From the NCBI GenBank assembly GCA_902798705.1, contig CADBXS010000034.1, positions 1 to 35,786 of the forward strand: a DNA stretch of 35,786 bases, written 5' to 3'. Positions 23,877 through 31,577 of the stretch are shown here, one piece after another. A program made the position numbers and the translations under genes. The notes under the pieces were generated by a model. It saw only the letters and a list, made by a program, of their open reading frames with translations, had not been told where the DNA came from and did not search any database. Source of the stretch: an uncultured Bacteroidales bacterium. GTDB lineage: Bacteria > Bacteroidota > Bacteroidia > Bacteroidales > Bacteroidaceae. How positions within the stretch are numbered: the stretch's first letter is position 1; the number at the start of each line of letters is the position of its first letter.

Positions 23877-23965
23877 AACTAGTTGCCCGAAGGTTCGTTA
23901 TCGACTTGGCGAGCCTTCGGCGTTGCGATGGCGAAGGTTCGCCGTGTCAACGTTGAGCGCTCGAC
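23877..23965 (+). repeat. dispersed repeat, copy A (core)
   Basis: About 88 bases aligned with copy B at 34021-34107 with only scattered substitutions and one indel. It contains a hairpin with an 11-bp stem (23887-23897 with 23910-23920, one G-T pair, 12-nt loop) and a GGCGAA-GG-TTCGCC palindrome at 23930-23943. Similarity resumes at about 23970-23996 (AGTAAAAACAAAGGAATGGC). No transposase or terminal inverted repeat is seen. Confidence 0.88.
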
Positions 23966-23985
23966 ATTTCAGTAAAAACAAAGGA

Positions 23986-24117
23986 ATGGCTCAGTTCAAT
24001 CGAAGGAAAGGTTCTGCACAATCGAAAGAGAACGTCAGCAAAAGGAAACGAATCATCACAAAAAAGGATATTGTTGCTTTTTTTCAAGAAATTATTGATA
24101 TCTTTGCCAAAGATTAA
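23986..24117 (+). CDS. possible small basic ORF (43 aa, doubtful)
   Basis: The ATG at 23986 follows AAAGGA and opens 43 codons, very Lys/Arg-rich, ending in a helical-looking FFQEIIDIFAKD. The beginning lies in the dispersed repeat and the end overlaps a TAnnTTTG box at 24099-24106 for the next gene. No family recognised. Chance is a real possibility. Confidence 0.2.
   Translation: MAQFNRRKGSAQSKENVSKRKRIITKKDIVAFFQEIIDIFAKD
24099..24106 (+). promoter_or_regulatory. -7 box of the 5'-nucleotidase gene
   Basis: TATCTTTG fits TAnnTTTG, 46 bases before the ATG at 24153, with a T-rich stretch at about 24077-24084 in the -33 region. Confidence 0.55.
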
Positions 24118-24152
24118 CCGAGACTCATCAATCGCTTCAGCAATAAAAGAAC

Positions 24153-25724
24153 ATGAAACAAGCATTCATTACATATCTGATGATGGCATTGGCTGGACTG
24201 GTGCTTGCGTCTTGCTCCACGAATACAGACAACGGGCATTCGCAGACGGCGGACGAGAAGAGCATCGTGATAGTCTTTGAAGGCGATACACACTGCGAAA
24301 CTGGCGGATACAGTCGGTTTGCTGGTCTGCGGGATGCCATGTTGCAGGCAGACACGGCGCACGTGGTGACTGTCAGTTTGGGCGACTTCATGGTGGGTGG
24401 CGCTTTGGGCGCCATCTCCAAGGGGAGTTATATCACCGACATCATGCGCAGCGTGGTTTACGATATCATCACCATCGGCAATCATGAGTTTGACTATGGC
24501 GGTGACCACAAGGAAAGGCTTCTTGGACAGTTGGGAGTTCCTGTGACTTGTGCAAACTACTATCACTACGGGGAGGACAAGCCCGTCTTTGCGCCATACA
24601 TCATCAAGCAGTATGGCAGCAAGAGCGTTGCTTTCGTTGGTGCACTGGCTCCAGAGACCATGCAGCTTCAGCAACATGCATTCTACGACGAGCATGGGAA
24701 ACTGCTCTACGACCTTCATGCCAACGACCTCTACGAGTTGGTGCAGCAAGCTGTAGATAAGGCTCGCAACGAAGAACAAGCCGACTGGGTGGTGCTCCTT
24801 TCGCACATCGGCGAAGGGGAAGCCATGGGCGTCAGTTCCCACAAGCTGATTGCCGCCACACGAGGCATCGACGCGGTGATAGACTCTCACAGCCACTCCA
24901 GCATTGAGGGCGACAAAGTGCGAAACGCTGATGGCAAGGACGTCATCATCACGCAGGCTGGAGACCACATGAAATACGTGGGAAAGATGGTCATAACTCC
25001 TGAAAGCAACATCACCACCAGCCTCATCGCCATCAACAACATTACGAACGAAAGCGAACGCGTGGCAGCAACGGTCGATAGCGTGAAGCGCAAGGCACAG
25101 GCGGTGTCGGAAACGGTGGTATGCACGTCGGACTACGAACTGACTGTAGCGGATGCCGACGGAACACTGCTGGTGGAGCGCGAAGAAACCAACGGAGGCG
25201 ACATGGTGACGGATGCCTTACGCATAGAGATGAAGGCTGAGATAGGTTTGCAGACGGGCAACAGCTTTGTGAAAAACATTGCAGCAGGAAAAATCACATA
25301 CGGCGACATTGTTGCCATGCTACCCTACGAAAACAGTATGAGCGTCATCGGGGTGACTGGACAGCAACTGCTCGACGTGCTGAAAGAATGCACAAAACAG
25401 ACACCGAAGAACGACTTACAGTTTCCGCAGGTGTCGGGGATGCACCTAAAGGTGCATACTGCGACGCATAGCGTGACCGATGTGGAGGTACTGGACGAGG
25501 GTTCCAACAGTTACAAGCCAATCGACCCCCAGCGCACATACGCCGTAGCTATTTCTTCCTACTACAAGGGAGGCGGTTTCTACAACATGCTGAAGGATTG
25601 TCCCGTGATACGTGCCACTACGCTGATAGTACGCGATGTGGTCATCAACTATCTGAGCAAGACACTCGGCGGTTCACTGGGCGAAAGCTATCGCGAACCA
25701 CAAGGCAGGATAATCATATTCTAA
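24153..25724 (+). CDS. 5'-nucleotidase / UshA-like metallophosphoesterase lipoprotein
   Basis: 523 residues. A lipoprotein signal ends with LVLASC (Cys 21). Metallophosphoesterase motifs follow: D45 and H47 in EGDTHC, D78 in LGDFM, N110-H111 in GNHEFDYG, then SHIGEG and DSHSHS. From about 330 the 5'-nucleotidase C-terminal domain gives the base-binding part (ETNGGDMVTDALR, TGNSFVKNIAAGKITYGDI, LPYENSMSVIGVTGQQLLDVL). It should dephosphorylate nucleotides, possibly UDP-sugars or cyclic nucleotides, on the outside of the inner membrane or at the outer membrane. The position after dgt suggests a shared nucleotide theme, but repeats separate the two. Confidence 0.93.
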   Translation: MKQAFITYLMMALAGLVLASCSTNTDNGHSQTADEKSIVIVFEGDTHCETGGYSRFAGLRDAMLQADTAHVVTVSLGDFMVGGALGAISKGSYITDIMRSVVYDIITIGNHEFDYGGDHKERLLGQLGVPVTCANYYHYGEDKPVFAPYIIKQYGSKSVAFVGALAPETMQLQQHAFYDEHGKLLYDLHANDLYELVQQAVDKARNEEQADWVVLLSHIGEGEAMGVSSHKLIAATRGIDAVIDSHSHSSIEGDKVRNADGKDVIITQAGDHMKYVGKMVITPESNITTSLIAINNITNESERVAATVDSVKRKAQAVSETVVCTSDYELTVADADGTLLVEREETNGGDMVTDALRIEMKAEIGLQTGNSFVKNIAAGKITYGDIVAMLPYENSMSVIGVTGQQLLDVLKECTKQTPKNDLQFPQVSGMHLKVHTATHSVTDVEVLDEGSNSYKPIDPQRTYAVAISSYYKGGGFYNMLKDCPVIRATTLIVRDVVINYLSKTLGGSLGESYREPQGRIIIF

Positions 25725-25772
25725 GTAATGATTAAAAAATAGAATCAATCCGACAACATTGTTAGAACCTAC

Positions 25773-26756
25773 CTAAAATTTAATAACAGGTCGAACTGTT
25801 CGACCTTGGTAGCGGAAGTCGCTCGTACCCGCACCACCCGAACTGAAGTAGAGGCTGTATGCGAAGAATGGGTAGGAAGAATAAGGAGTTGACGACCAAC
25901 AGTAGCCGCAGGAACCGACATCGACGAAGCCGCTCCACCATCGGTAGCCCGCAGCAGGTAGGAAGATGGAGCCGCCATTGGCTCCTGTGAACTTGCAACC
26001 ATAGACGCCATTGACTTTGGTCCATTCGTTGGTGCAGTTCTCAAGCAGTTCGGAGAGTTGTTCGTAGGATGGCATCCGCCATAATCCACCCATCTGCACG
26101 TGCGCCACATCGTACTTAGTGCCGGCAATATCTCCACCAAGGTCATGGCAGGTGTCCATCGAACCGTCGCAGTGGATATACGTGCTCCAATTATACTTAT
26201 CTTTCTCCTCCGTCTCGCCCCAAGCATAGAAGCCACCGCTGCTTTCAGGACAATCGGCACCCACATTGCAGCAAGACCACATTGTGCCTGAAGGCAAGCC
26301 GAGGTCGATCAGATGTGGGTGGTGTTCGTCTGGGCAGAAGAGATAAATCCTTATTCCTGCCAGAATCATATTCACCAATCCAACCACATCGCTGATATCG
26401 ATAGCCGAATCTCTGTTGATGTCAGCACTCAACATATCAATTGCTCCTGTAGCACTTTCCCCTGAAAGAATATAGTTGACAAGAAACACCACATCGCTGA
26501 TATCCACATCCTTGTCTTTGTTTACGTCACCTAATATCGCACCATCGGGTACTTCCGCCACCTTGTTCTGCTTCTGCCGCACATGTATTCTGTCGTTGCC
26601 GAATGTCAACTTTTCCCCTTCATACGGCGAAATCATCGCGTAGCTCAATGATGATCTCGGATAGCATGAGAGGGAATCTCCGTCATCAGCCATCATCATT
26701 TGGGGAAAGAAAAATATCACGAGAATTGAAAACATGAAAAGCATAAATGGTTTCAT
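25773..26756 (-). CDS. secreted dockerin-repeat plus FISUMP-type domain protein
   Basis: 327 residues from the ATG at 26754-26756; an upstream in-frame TTG is less likely. After a signal peptide (about 1-23) and a linker, two calcium-loop repeats resemble dockerin type I: GDVNKDKDVDISDVVFLVNY (about 76-95) and ADINRDSAIDISDVVGLVNM (about 111-130). Each has the DxNxDxxxDxxD pattern. The rest matches the Fibrobacter succinogenes major paralogous domain: DLGLPSGTMWSCCNVGA, FYAWGET, WRMPSYEQLSELLENC, GSIFLPAAGYR and a C-terminal RTVRPVIKF. It is probably exported; the dockerin partner (a cohesin) is not in this window. The function is unknown. Confidence 0.88.
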   Translation of the reverse strand: MKPFMLFMFSILVIFFFPQMMMADDGDSLSCYPRSSLSYAMISPYEGEKLTFGNDRIHVRQKQNKVAEVPDGAILGDVNKDKDVDISDVVFLVNYILSGESATGAIDMLSADINRDSAIDISDVVGLVNMILAGIRIYLFCPDEHHPHLIDLGLPSGTMWSCCNVGADCPESSGGFYAWGETEEKDKYNWSTYIHCDGSMDTCHDLGGDIAGTKYDVAHVQMGGLWRMPSYEQLSELLENCTNEWTKVNGVYGCKFTGANGGSIFLPAAGYRWWSGFVDVGSCGYCWSSTPYSSYPFFAYSLYFSSGGAGTSDFRYQGRTVRPVIKF

Positions 26757-26833
26757 AATAGTAATAATGATTAATGATGTTATGATAATATCCAATTTAA
26801 TATATCACTTCTTCAACACCTACCTTCATTTTG

Positions 26834-26841
26834 CAAAATTA
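26834..26841 (-). promoter_or_regulatory. -7 box of the dockerin/FISUMP gene
   Basis: Minus-strand TAATTTTG fits TAnnTTTG, 78 bases before the ATG. A TTTTTTTGG stretch about 20 bases upstream on the same strand could serve as the -33 element. Confidence 0.6.
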
Positions 26842-26949
26842 AAGAAATGCGACAAAAAAGCCAAAAAAAGTCCGATTTATTTCTTCTTTAAATAGAAAAA
26901 TGTTTTCTCCCATTCATCATTCTATATTCTTCACATTCCCAATCCCTTC

Positions 26950-28134
26950 CTACAGCTTCACCACAAGGTTTATGCGCTCCAGTCCTCTCACCATCTGGAT
27001 GATGACGAGCGAATAAACCAAGGAGATGAGGATGCCTGAAATGCCGTACCAAACACTCTCAGGCAGGTTCCAGTGGCAGGTATCGCGAAGTGGATACCAC
27101 AAGTAAGGTAGCAGATAGCAGGTGAGCGTAGAAGTACCAGCTGGAGCTATCAACCAAGTCCAAGATGTTTTTCCCTTCATATCGAAAAGCCAATAGAAGC
27201 AGGCCATGAGTGGGAAATAGATGGCGAGACAGAAGAAAACCCACGTGGGTGTTCCTTGAATTTTTGAGATAATCCAGTATGGATGAGATACAATGCCAGC
27301 CAATAGCATCAGGATGCCAATGACGAGAAACACCAACATCAGTCGAGTGTGAGCTTCCTGACTTTTGTAATGCCGCATGATCATGGCTGCTGCGAGTCCT
27401 GACATACACAAGGCATGGCCTGACCATCCTCCTGGCACGAACGAAAGAATGATATTGCGGGCAAACCATTCCTGCGGAATTATCTTACTGCTATTGAGTA
27501 TGCAAAGAAGTATGGCAATGACGCTTGCCACCATCACCCATTTCATTCTTCGGCGGCAGATCAGATAGGCAAGAGCCGTGACCAGATAGCTCCATCCTAT
27601 GAGTCCGAGGATGCCCCACCAACCAAATTCGAAGTGCTTGCCCGCGAGGTCGTATCTCACGATGATGCCTACCAGCAAGAGCGCACCCACCGTCTTCAAT
27701 ATGTTGACGACGATGGTGTTCCCTTTCAATGCTGTATGATGAAAATCGGTCCAAATCAGGAAAAAGGCAAGTACCATCAGCAGCGAAAAAGAGAGATAAG
27801 ACAAGCAATTGGAGCCGGTGTCGCAATTGAGGGTGAAGAGTCCCATCACGATGAGAGCAAAACTGCGCCAAAGGATGTGGCTAAGTACACTGAATTGCGT
27901 CTCTCCTCGCTTCAGACGTTTATCGATGGCGAAAGGCACGGACATACCCACGCAGAACAGGAACGCAGGGAAGATGGTGTCGGAAAAGCCCAGCATATCC
28001 TCATCGGCAGCTGCATGGAACAACCAATGCGGAACGCCCTTCAGACTGGGAATGTCGTTGACGAACAACATCAGCACCATGGTCAAGGCACGCATTGCGT
28101 CGATACTTGCCACTCGTAAAGACTTTTTTTCCAT
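26950..28134 (-). CDS. DUF5009 / HGSNAT-like membrane acyltransferase
   Basis: 394 residues with about ten to eleven membrane helices. The N-terminus RVASIDAMRALTMVLMLFVND, followed by PHWLFHAAADEDMLGFSDTIFPAFLFCVGMSVPFA, is the arrangement of the DUF5009/heparan-alpha-glucosaminide N-acetyltransferase superfamily. The segment after it (LSHILWRSFALIVMGLF) also fits. Family members transfer acetyl groups from acetyl-CoA across a membrane to sugars; specificity here is unknown. No -7 box is seen between its start and the hairpin at 28160-28189. Confidence 0.87.
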   Translation of the reverse strand: MEKKSLRVASIDAMRALTMVLMLFVNDIPSLKGVPHWLFHAAADEDMLGFSDTIFPAFLFCVGMSVPFAIDKRLKRGETQFSVLSHILWRSFALIVMGLFTLNCDTGSNCLSYLSFSLLMVLAFFLIWTDFHHTALKGNTIVVNILKTVGALLLVGIIVRYDLAGKHFEFGWWGILGLIGWSYLVTALAYLICRRRMKWVMVASVIAILLCILNSSKIIPQEWFARNIILSFVPGGWSGHALCMSGLAAAMIMRHYKSQEAHTRLMLVFLVIGILMLLAGIVSHPYWIISKIQGTPTWVFFCLAIYFPLMACFYWLFDMKGKTSWTWLIAPAGTSTLTCYLLPYLWYPLRDTCHWNLPESVWYGISGILISLVYSLVIIQMVRGLERINLVVKL

Positions 28135-28159
28135 ATTGATAGAGCCTTCTTAAAACGTA

Positions 28160-28189
28160 ATTGAGCCCACTTGAAAAGGTGGGCTCAAT
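28160..28189 (-). terminator. hairpin terminator after glsB
   Basis: ATTGAGCCCAC (28160-28170) pairs perfectly with GTGGGCTCAAT (28179-28189) around an 8-nt loop. On the minus strand, TACGTTTTAAG follows, a modest T-run. It lies 16 bases past the glsB stop and separates it from the DUF5009 gene. Confidence 0.78.
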
Positions 28190-28205
28190 CATCATTATTT
28201 TATCC

Positions 28206-29147
28206 TTAAATGTTCTGAGTGAAAGTGTTGATGTGACGGTCTAAGCGGTCGGAGAAGATTTCGGAAATGGTAATGAGGATGCCCGTTTCCTCCACGTCGC
28301 CAAACTCGTCGTTGATGGCAGTGCCGAAGAACTTCATCGTTGGAGAGATGTTCATGTAGCTGTTCACCAAAGGTGGAATGTTAAGCCCTGCCGCACGTAC
28401 TTCGCGGTTCAGGATGCGATAGTCCTCCTTGAATTCCTTCTCACTGAACAATTCATCGAATTCCTTGCTGTCGTGGTCCATCTTGATAGGATGGAAAGGT
28501 AAGACAAGGCGTTCGGTGTCCTCGAAATGCTTGCCAAGGAAATAGAGAATCATGTCGCGGCAACGGCGGTTGTAGGTTGGGTACATGGTCATTTTCCCGA
28601 AGAGATACTTCACATTGGGGTGAATGACGGTAACTGCGCCGATGCCGTCCCAAAGGTTGTCGAGGGCAAAGATGGCCTTCACGCCAGCACGGGTGGACTG
28701 GTACTTCAGGGAGACAAAGGAACGCCCCAACTCAATCATGTTTGGCAGATAGTCGCGGATGAAAGCATCCGAGAAATGGAACATGTGGCTGGTGGCAAGA
28801 ATAGGCTGTCCGTTCTCGTCGAAATCCACATCCTCCCCGCAGATATACCGATAGCCACCGATGATTTCGTTGGCATCGGGATTCCACAGCACAATCTGCT
28901 TGTAGCAGTTCTCGCAGGTGTCGAAATCGTCGAGGTCACAAGCCAGGCCTGTGCCACCGCCATCGCTGCGAAAGGCGATTTCACGCAGACGACCGATTTC
29001 GCGCAACACATTCGGTGCGTTGTGCCAAGTGACTATGTAAATTTCGTTGTTTCCTTTGTTTGTTTTACGAAGAAGCTTGTCCTCGGTAAGCTCTTGTTTG
29101 AGGAGTTCGACGGGGATAGGCGCAATGATTTCTTCTTCTTTTTCCAT
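28206..29147 (-). CDS. glsB: glycine-lipid N-acyltransferase GlsB (OlsB-like GNAT)
   Basis: 313 residues from the ATG at 29145-29147 (MEKEEEIIAPIPVELL). An upstream in-frame ATG at 29181-29183 would overlap the glsA stop region and is less likely. The sequence matches the Bacteroidetes hemolysin/OlsB-type acyltransferases: NEIYIVTWHNAPNVLREIGRLREIAFR, GGGTG, the GGYRYI strand, ATSHMFHFSDAFI, ELGRSFV and NLWDGIGA. In Bacteroides thetaiotaomicron the glsB/glsA pair makes glycine lipids; GlsB adds the 3-hydroxy-fatty acyl group to glycine's nitrogen. It follows glsA by 25 bases. The C-terminus (AINDEFGDVEETGILI) is also family-like. Confidence 0.9.
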   Translation of the reverse strand: MEKEEEIIAPIPVELLKQELTEDKLLRKTNKGNNEIYIVTWHNAPNVLREIGRLREIAFRSDGGGTGLACDLDDFDTCENCYKQIVLWNPDANEIIGGYRYICGEDVDFDENGQPILATSHMFHFSDAFIRDYLPNMIELGRSFVSLKYQSTRAGVKAIFALDNLWDGIGAVTVIHPNVKYLFGKMTMYPTYNRRCRDMILYFLGKHFEDTERLVLPFHPIKMDHDSKEFDELFSEKEFKEDYRILNREVRAAGLNIPPLVNSYMNISPTMKFFGTAINDEFGDVEETGILITISEIFSDRLDRHINTFTQNI

Positions 29148-29172
29148 ATTTGATTGTTGATTGTTTTCTGAA

Positions 29173-30012
29173 TTACAGTTCATAGACTCTGTCCTGCACC
29201 CACTGTGCCCACTCGGCATGGCTCTTCGACTTGTCGGTGAAGGTCTGCCAAGGAATTGGCTCGCCAAAGGTGACAGTGAATTTCTTGCCCACATTCTTAT
29301 ACATCTCATCAACGAGATAGAGCATGGCAAAATTGAACTTCAAGTTGAATTTCTTGCAAAGACGAGCAATGTTGTAGAAGCGGTCGGAATTGTGTCCACT
29401 GAAATGAACAGGAATCACGTCGCGCTGATACTGAATGCTCTTCGTGATGAAGGTCTTCTTCCAAGGAAGGTCGCGAATCGTGCCATCGTCCTGCTTGCGT
29501 GAGCAGAGTCCAGCAGGGAACATCACCACGTTCTTCTCGCTTTGGAAGGCTGCCTCCACCATCTTTGGGAAGTTGCGGCTCTGTGAACCCGTCTTGTTGA
29601 TAGGGATGCAAAGCGGTGCCAGTCCCTTAAGGTTCATCAGCACGTCGTTCACAAGATAGACCATCTTGCTATCCCACTTGTGGCAGACAAGCTTACCAAG
29701 CGCCACGCCATCCTCTCCTCCGAGTGGGTGATTGCTGACGATGGTGAAATAGCGTCCATCTTCGTTCGTTGGAAGCGACTCCAAGCCATTCACAGTGAGG
29801 TCCATCTCCAAATAATCCACACATTCATCGAGGAAATCAATGCCATACTTGCCAGCTGCACGGCCCGTGATGAATCGGTTGACTTCATCCTGATGGAGCA
29901 CCTTCTTCAGCCAGGAAATGATAAAGCCCGGGATATACTTGGCTTTAGCTCCAGCCTTGTCGCGTATGATGGCATCAACATCTATCTTGAACTCTTGACC
30001 TTCAGTTTCCAT
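29173..30012 (-). CDS. glsA: glycine-lipid O-acyltransferase GlsA (OlsA-like)
   Basis: 279 residues from the ATG at 30010-30012 (METEGQEFKIDVD). An upstream extension to 30120 runs through the -7 box and is rejected. PlsC-type acyltransferase motifs are present: motif I as SNHPLGGEDG (H95, D101; one residue longer than the common HX4D), motif III as FPAGLCSR and motif IV-like IPVHFSGHNS. It adds the second acyl chain to monoacylated glycine lipid in the B. theta pathway. The gap after the recO stop is 118 bases and the gap to glsB is 25, so glsA and glsB form an operon. Confidence 0.9.
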   Translation of the reverse strand: METEGQEFKIDVDAIIRDKAGAKAKYIPGFIISWLKKVLHQDEVNRFITGRAAGKYGIDFLDECVDYLEMDLTVNGLESLPTNEDGRYFTIVSNHPLGGEDGVALGKLVCHKWDSKMVYLVNDVLMNLKGLAPLCIPINKTGSQSRNFPKMVEAAFQSEKNVVMFPAGLCSRKQDDGTIRDLPWKKTFITKSIQYQRDVIPVHFSGHNSDRFYNIARLCKKFNLKFNFAMLYLVDEMYKNVGKKFTVTFGEPIPWQTFTDKSKSHAEWAQWVQDRVYEL

Positions 30013-30038
30013 AAATGCACATTTTTGCAATTTGACCG

Positions 30039-30046
30039 CAAAATTA
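30039..30046 (-). promoter_or_regulatory. -7 box of the glsA-glsB operon
   Basis: Minus-strand TAATTTTG fits TAnnTTTG, 27 bases before the glsA ATG. Confidence 0.55.
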
Positions 30047-30130
30047 GCACTTTCTTTTGATTTTACATGAAAACTCGTCGTTTTTTTGTCAATTCGTGGG
30101 AAAAACAGCTCGAAAAGCAATCAATCGACC

Positions 30131-30859
30131 TCAATCGAACACTTCACGAAGGACAGAGATGGAACGCAACTGTGGAAATTGCGGGAAGTGGACACAGTAG
30201 TATTGGTTGATGACTTCGAGGCACCGCCACCGCTGCTGACGTGAAAAGCGGAACAGATGCATATTCGTGAAGTTCATGCGGAAAAGCATGGGGAGGAGTT
30301 GCGCCTCGTCGGGAGGAAGGAAAGACGAGTGCGATGGCTGCTGAGTGCAGTAAGTGCCAGCGACGAGGTCGAAGAAACGTCGCGAAGTATAGTCGGACAA
30401 ATTGGGATAGATGCCCACCAAGCGAGTGAGCTGCATCATGAACACCAAGTGGAAATTGGCAAGGTGATGGTCCGCCGCATCCAACCATCGGAGCGAATAC
30501 TCTATGTAATTATATAAGGTGGCATCGCTTTGCGTGTCGCGTAGCACATTGCTCAAGAACTCCGACAGGAAAAGAGCCAAAGTGGACTTCACGGGATTGT
30601 AGGGAATGTCGGCATAGTTTTCATAGACGCGCACATCCTTCGGACGTGGCAAGCGACGAGCCGACGGTACAGGCAGTTCGGCTTCGAACTCCAACAGATT
30701 GAGCGGACGCCAGAACGATGCTCCCTGTGAGGACTTGCGCGAGGAGTGCGACACATGCGTCACAAACGAAAGTCGTCCGTGAGAAAGCGTGAAAATATCG
30801 ACAATCAATTCAGCGTCGCGATATTTCACCGTGCGAAGTACGATGCCACGAAAAATCAT
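30131..30859 (-). CDS. recO: DNA repair protein RecO
   Basis: 242 residues from the ATG at 30857-30859 (MIFRGIVLRTVKYRDAELIVDIFT). The N-terminal OB fold (about 1-80) is followed by the helical domain with ALFLSEFLSNVLRDTQSDATLYNYIEYSLRWLD. The C-terminal part is weakly conserved, as usual for RecO, and has no clear zinc-binding Cys4. It anneals ssDNA and, with RecR, loads RecA in RecF-pathway repair. No RecR or RecF gene is nearby. Confidence 0.9.
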   Translation of the reverse strand: MIFRGIVLRTVKYRDAELIVDIFTLSHGRLSFVTHVSHSSRKSSQGASFWRPLNLLEFEAELPVPSARRLPRPKDVRVYENYADIPYNPVKSTLALFLSEFLSNVLRDTQSDATLYNYIEYSLRWLDAADHHLANFHLVFMMQLTRLVGIYPNLSDYTSRRFFDLVAGTYCTQQPSHSSFLPPDEAQLLPMLFRMNFTNMHLFRFSRQQRWRCLEVINQYYCVHFPQFPQLRSISVLREVFD

Positions 30860-30887
30860 CAAACAGAAAGGCTACTCTTGTCCATTG

Positions 30888-30895
30888 CAAAGGTA
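30888..30895 (-). promoter_or_regulatory. -7 box of recO
   Basis: Minus-strand TACCTTTG fits TAnnTTTG, 29 bases before the recO ATG. A TTTTTG element on the same strand ends about 24 bases upstream. Confidence 0.6.
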
Positions 30896-31011
30896 GCAAA
30901 AAGCCTTCAGACAATGGTCAAAAAGACGGGCAAAAAAGACTCCGAGGGAAGAAATCGACAAAAAGTGAAGATTTTTTTGACGAAAAATTTTGTAGGTATC
31001 GAAAAAGTCCT

Positions 31012-31019
31012 TACCTTTG
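31012..31019 (+). promoter_or_regulatory. promoter of tRNA-Glu and probably rpsT
   Basis: A -33 TTTG (30989-30992) and a -7 TACCTTTG (31012-31019) are spaced 19 bases apart, an excellent match to the Bacteroidetes consensus. The tRNA starts 54 bases downstream. Confidence 0.75.
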
Positions 31020-31072
31020 CAACCGCGTTTCCGACCAAGTGTTGAGAAATGCTGGCAAATATGCCTCAGGCT

Positions 31073-31147
31073 GGCCTATTCGTCTATCGGTTAGGACGAG
31101 AGATTTTCATTCTCTAAAGAGCAGTTCGACTCTGCTATAGGCTACCA
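31073..31147 (+). tRNA. tRNA-Glu (anticodon UUC), CCA encoded
   Basis: 75 bases fold as a standard cloverleaf. The acceptor stem GGCCTAT pairs with ATAGGCT (one G-U). The D arm contains GGTTAGGAC, the anticodon stem GAGAG/CTCTC encloses ATTTTCATT-type loop bases with anticodon TTC, and the T arm has GTTCGACTC. The discriminator is A and CCA is encoded at 31145-31147. rpsT follows after 99 bases. Confidence 0.95.
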
Positions 31148-31246
31148 AATGAACAGGAAGATGGGTGCGAGGTCCACAAAGCCATACCACATCGTACTTC
31201 CTTTTTTTATGTTAATTTATTTCATCAAAAAAAACAAAACAAAGAA

Positions 31247-31498
31247 ATGGCAAATCACAAATCAACCATCAAGCGCATCCGTCAGAACAAGACTCGCAAG
31301 CTTCACAATCGCTACTACGCTAAGACTATGCGTAATGCGCTCCGCGACCTCCGCAACACTAAGGACAAGGCAGAAGCAGTTGCTATGTTCCCAAAGGTGC
31401 AGAAAATGCTCGACAAGCTTGCTAAGACGAACATCATCCACTGGAAGAAGGCTGCAAACCTCAAGTCGGGTGCTGCTAAGCTCATCAACAAGATGTAA
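31247..31498 (+). CDS. rpsT: 30S ribosomal protein S20
   Basis: 83 residues, very Lys/Arg-rich and helical ([21 protein letters not shown]), with NKDKAEAV-like text and a C-terminal [21 protein letters not shown], which is typical S20. It binds 16S rRNA early in 30S assembly. The start follows an A-rich leader with no Shine-Dalgarno, normal for the phylum. A perfect terminator follows. Longer overlapping reading frames on plus (31149-31634) and minus (31315-31509) are shadows. Confidence 0.97.
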   Translation: MANHKSTIKRIRQNKTRKLHNRYYAKTMRNALRDLRNTKDKAEAVAMFPKVQKMLDKLAKTNIIHWKKAANLKSGAAKLINKM

Positions 31499-31543
31499 TC
31501 ATTCCGCAAGGAATAGAATCATAAGTCATAGCTTAAGGACTTG

Positions 31544-31573
31544 GCCGTGTTTCAATCGAAACACGGCTTTTTT
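31544..31573. terminator. perfect intrinsic terminator between rpsT and MFS gene
   Basis: GCCGTGTTTC (31544-31553) and GAAACACGGC (31558-31567) form a 10-bp perfect stem around AATC, followed by T6. The minus-strand MFS gene stops at 31578, so it is in a convergent gap. Confidence 0.93.
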
Positions 31574-31577
31574 GTTA

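Noticed and set aside
23770-24010. Insertion sequence remnant
   Set aside because: No transposase fragment, terminal inverted repeat or target-site duplication could be seen at either copy.
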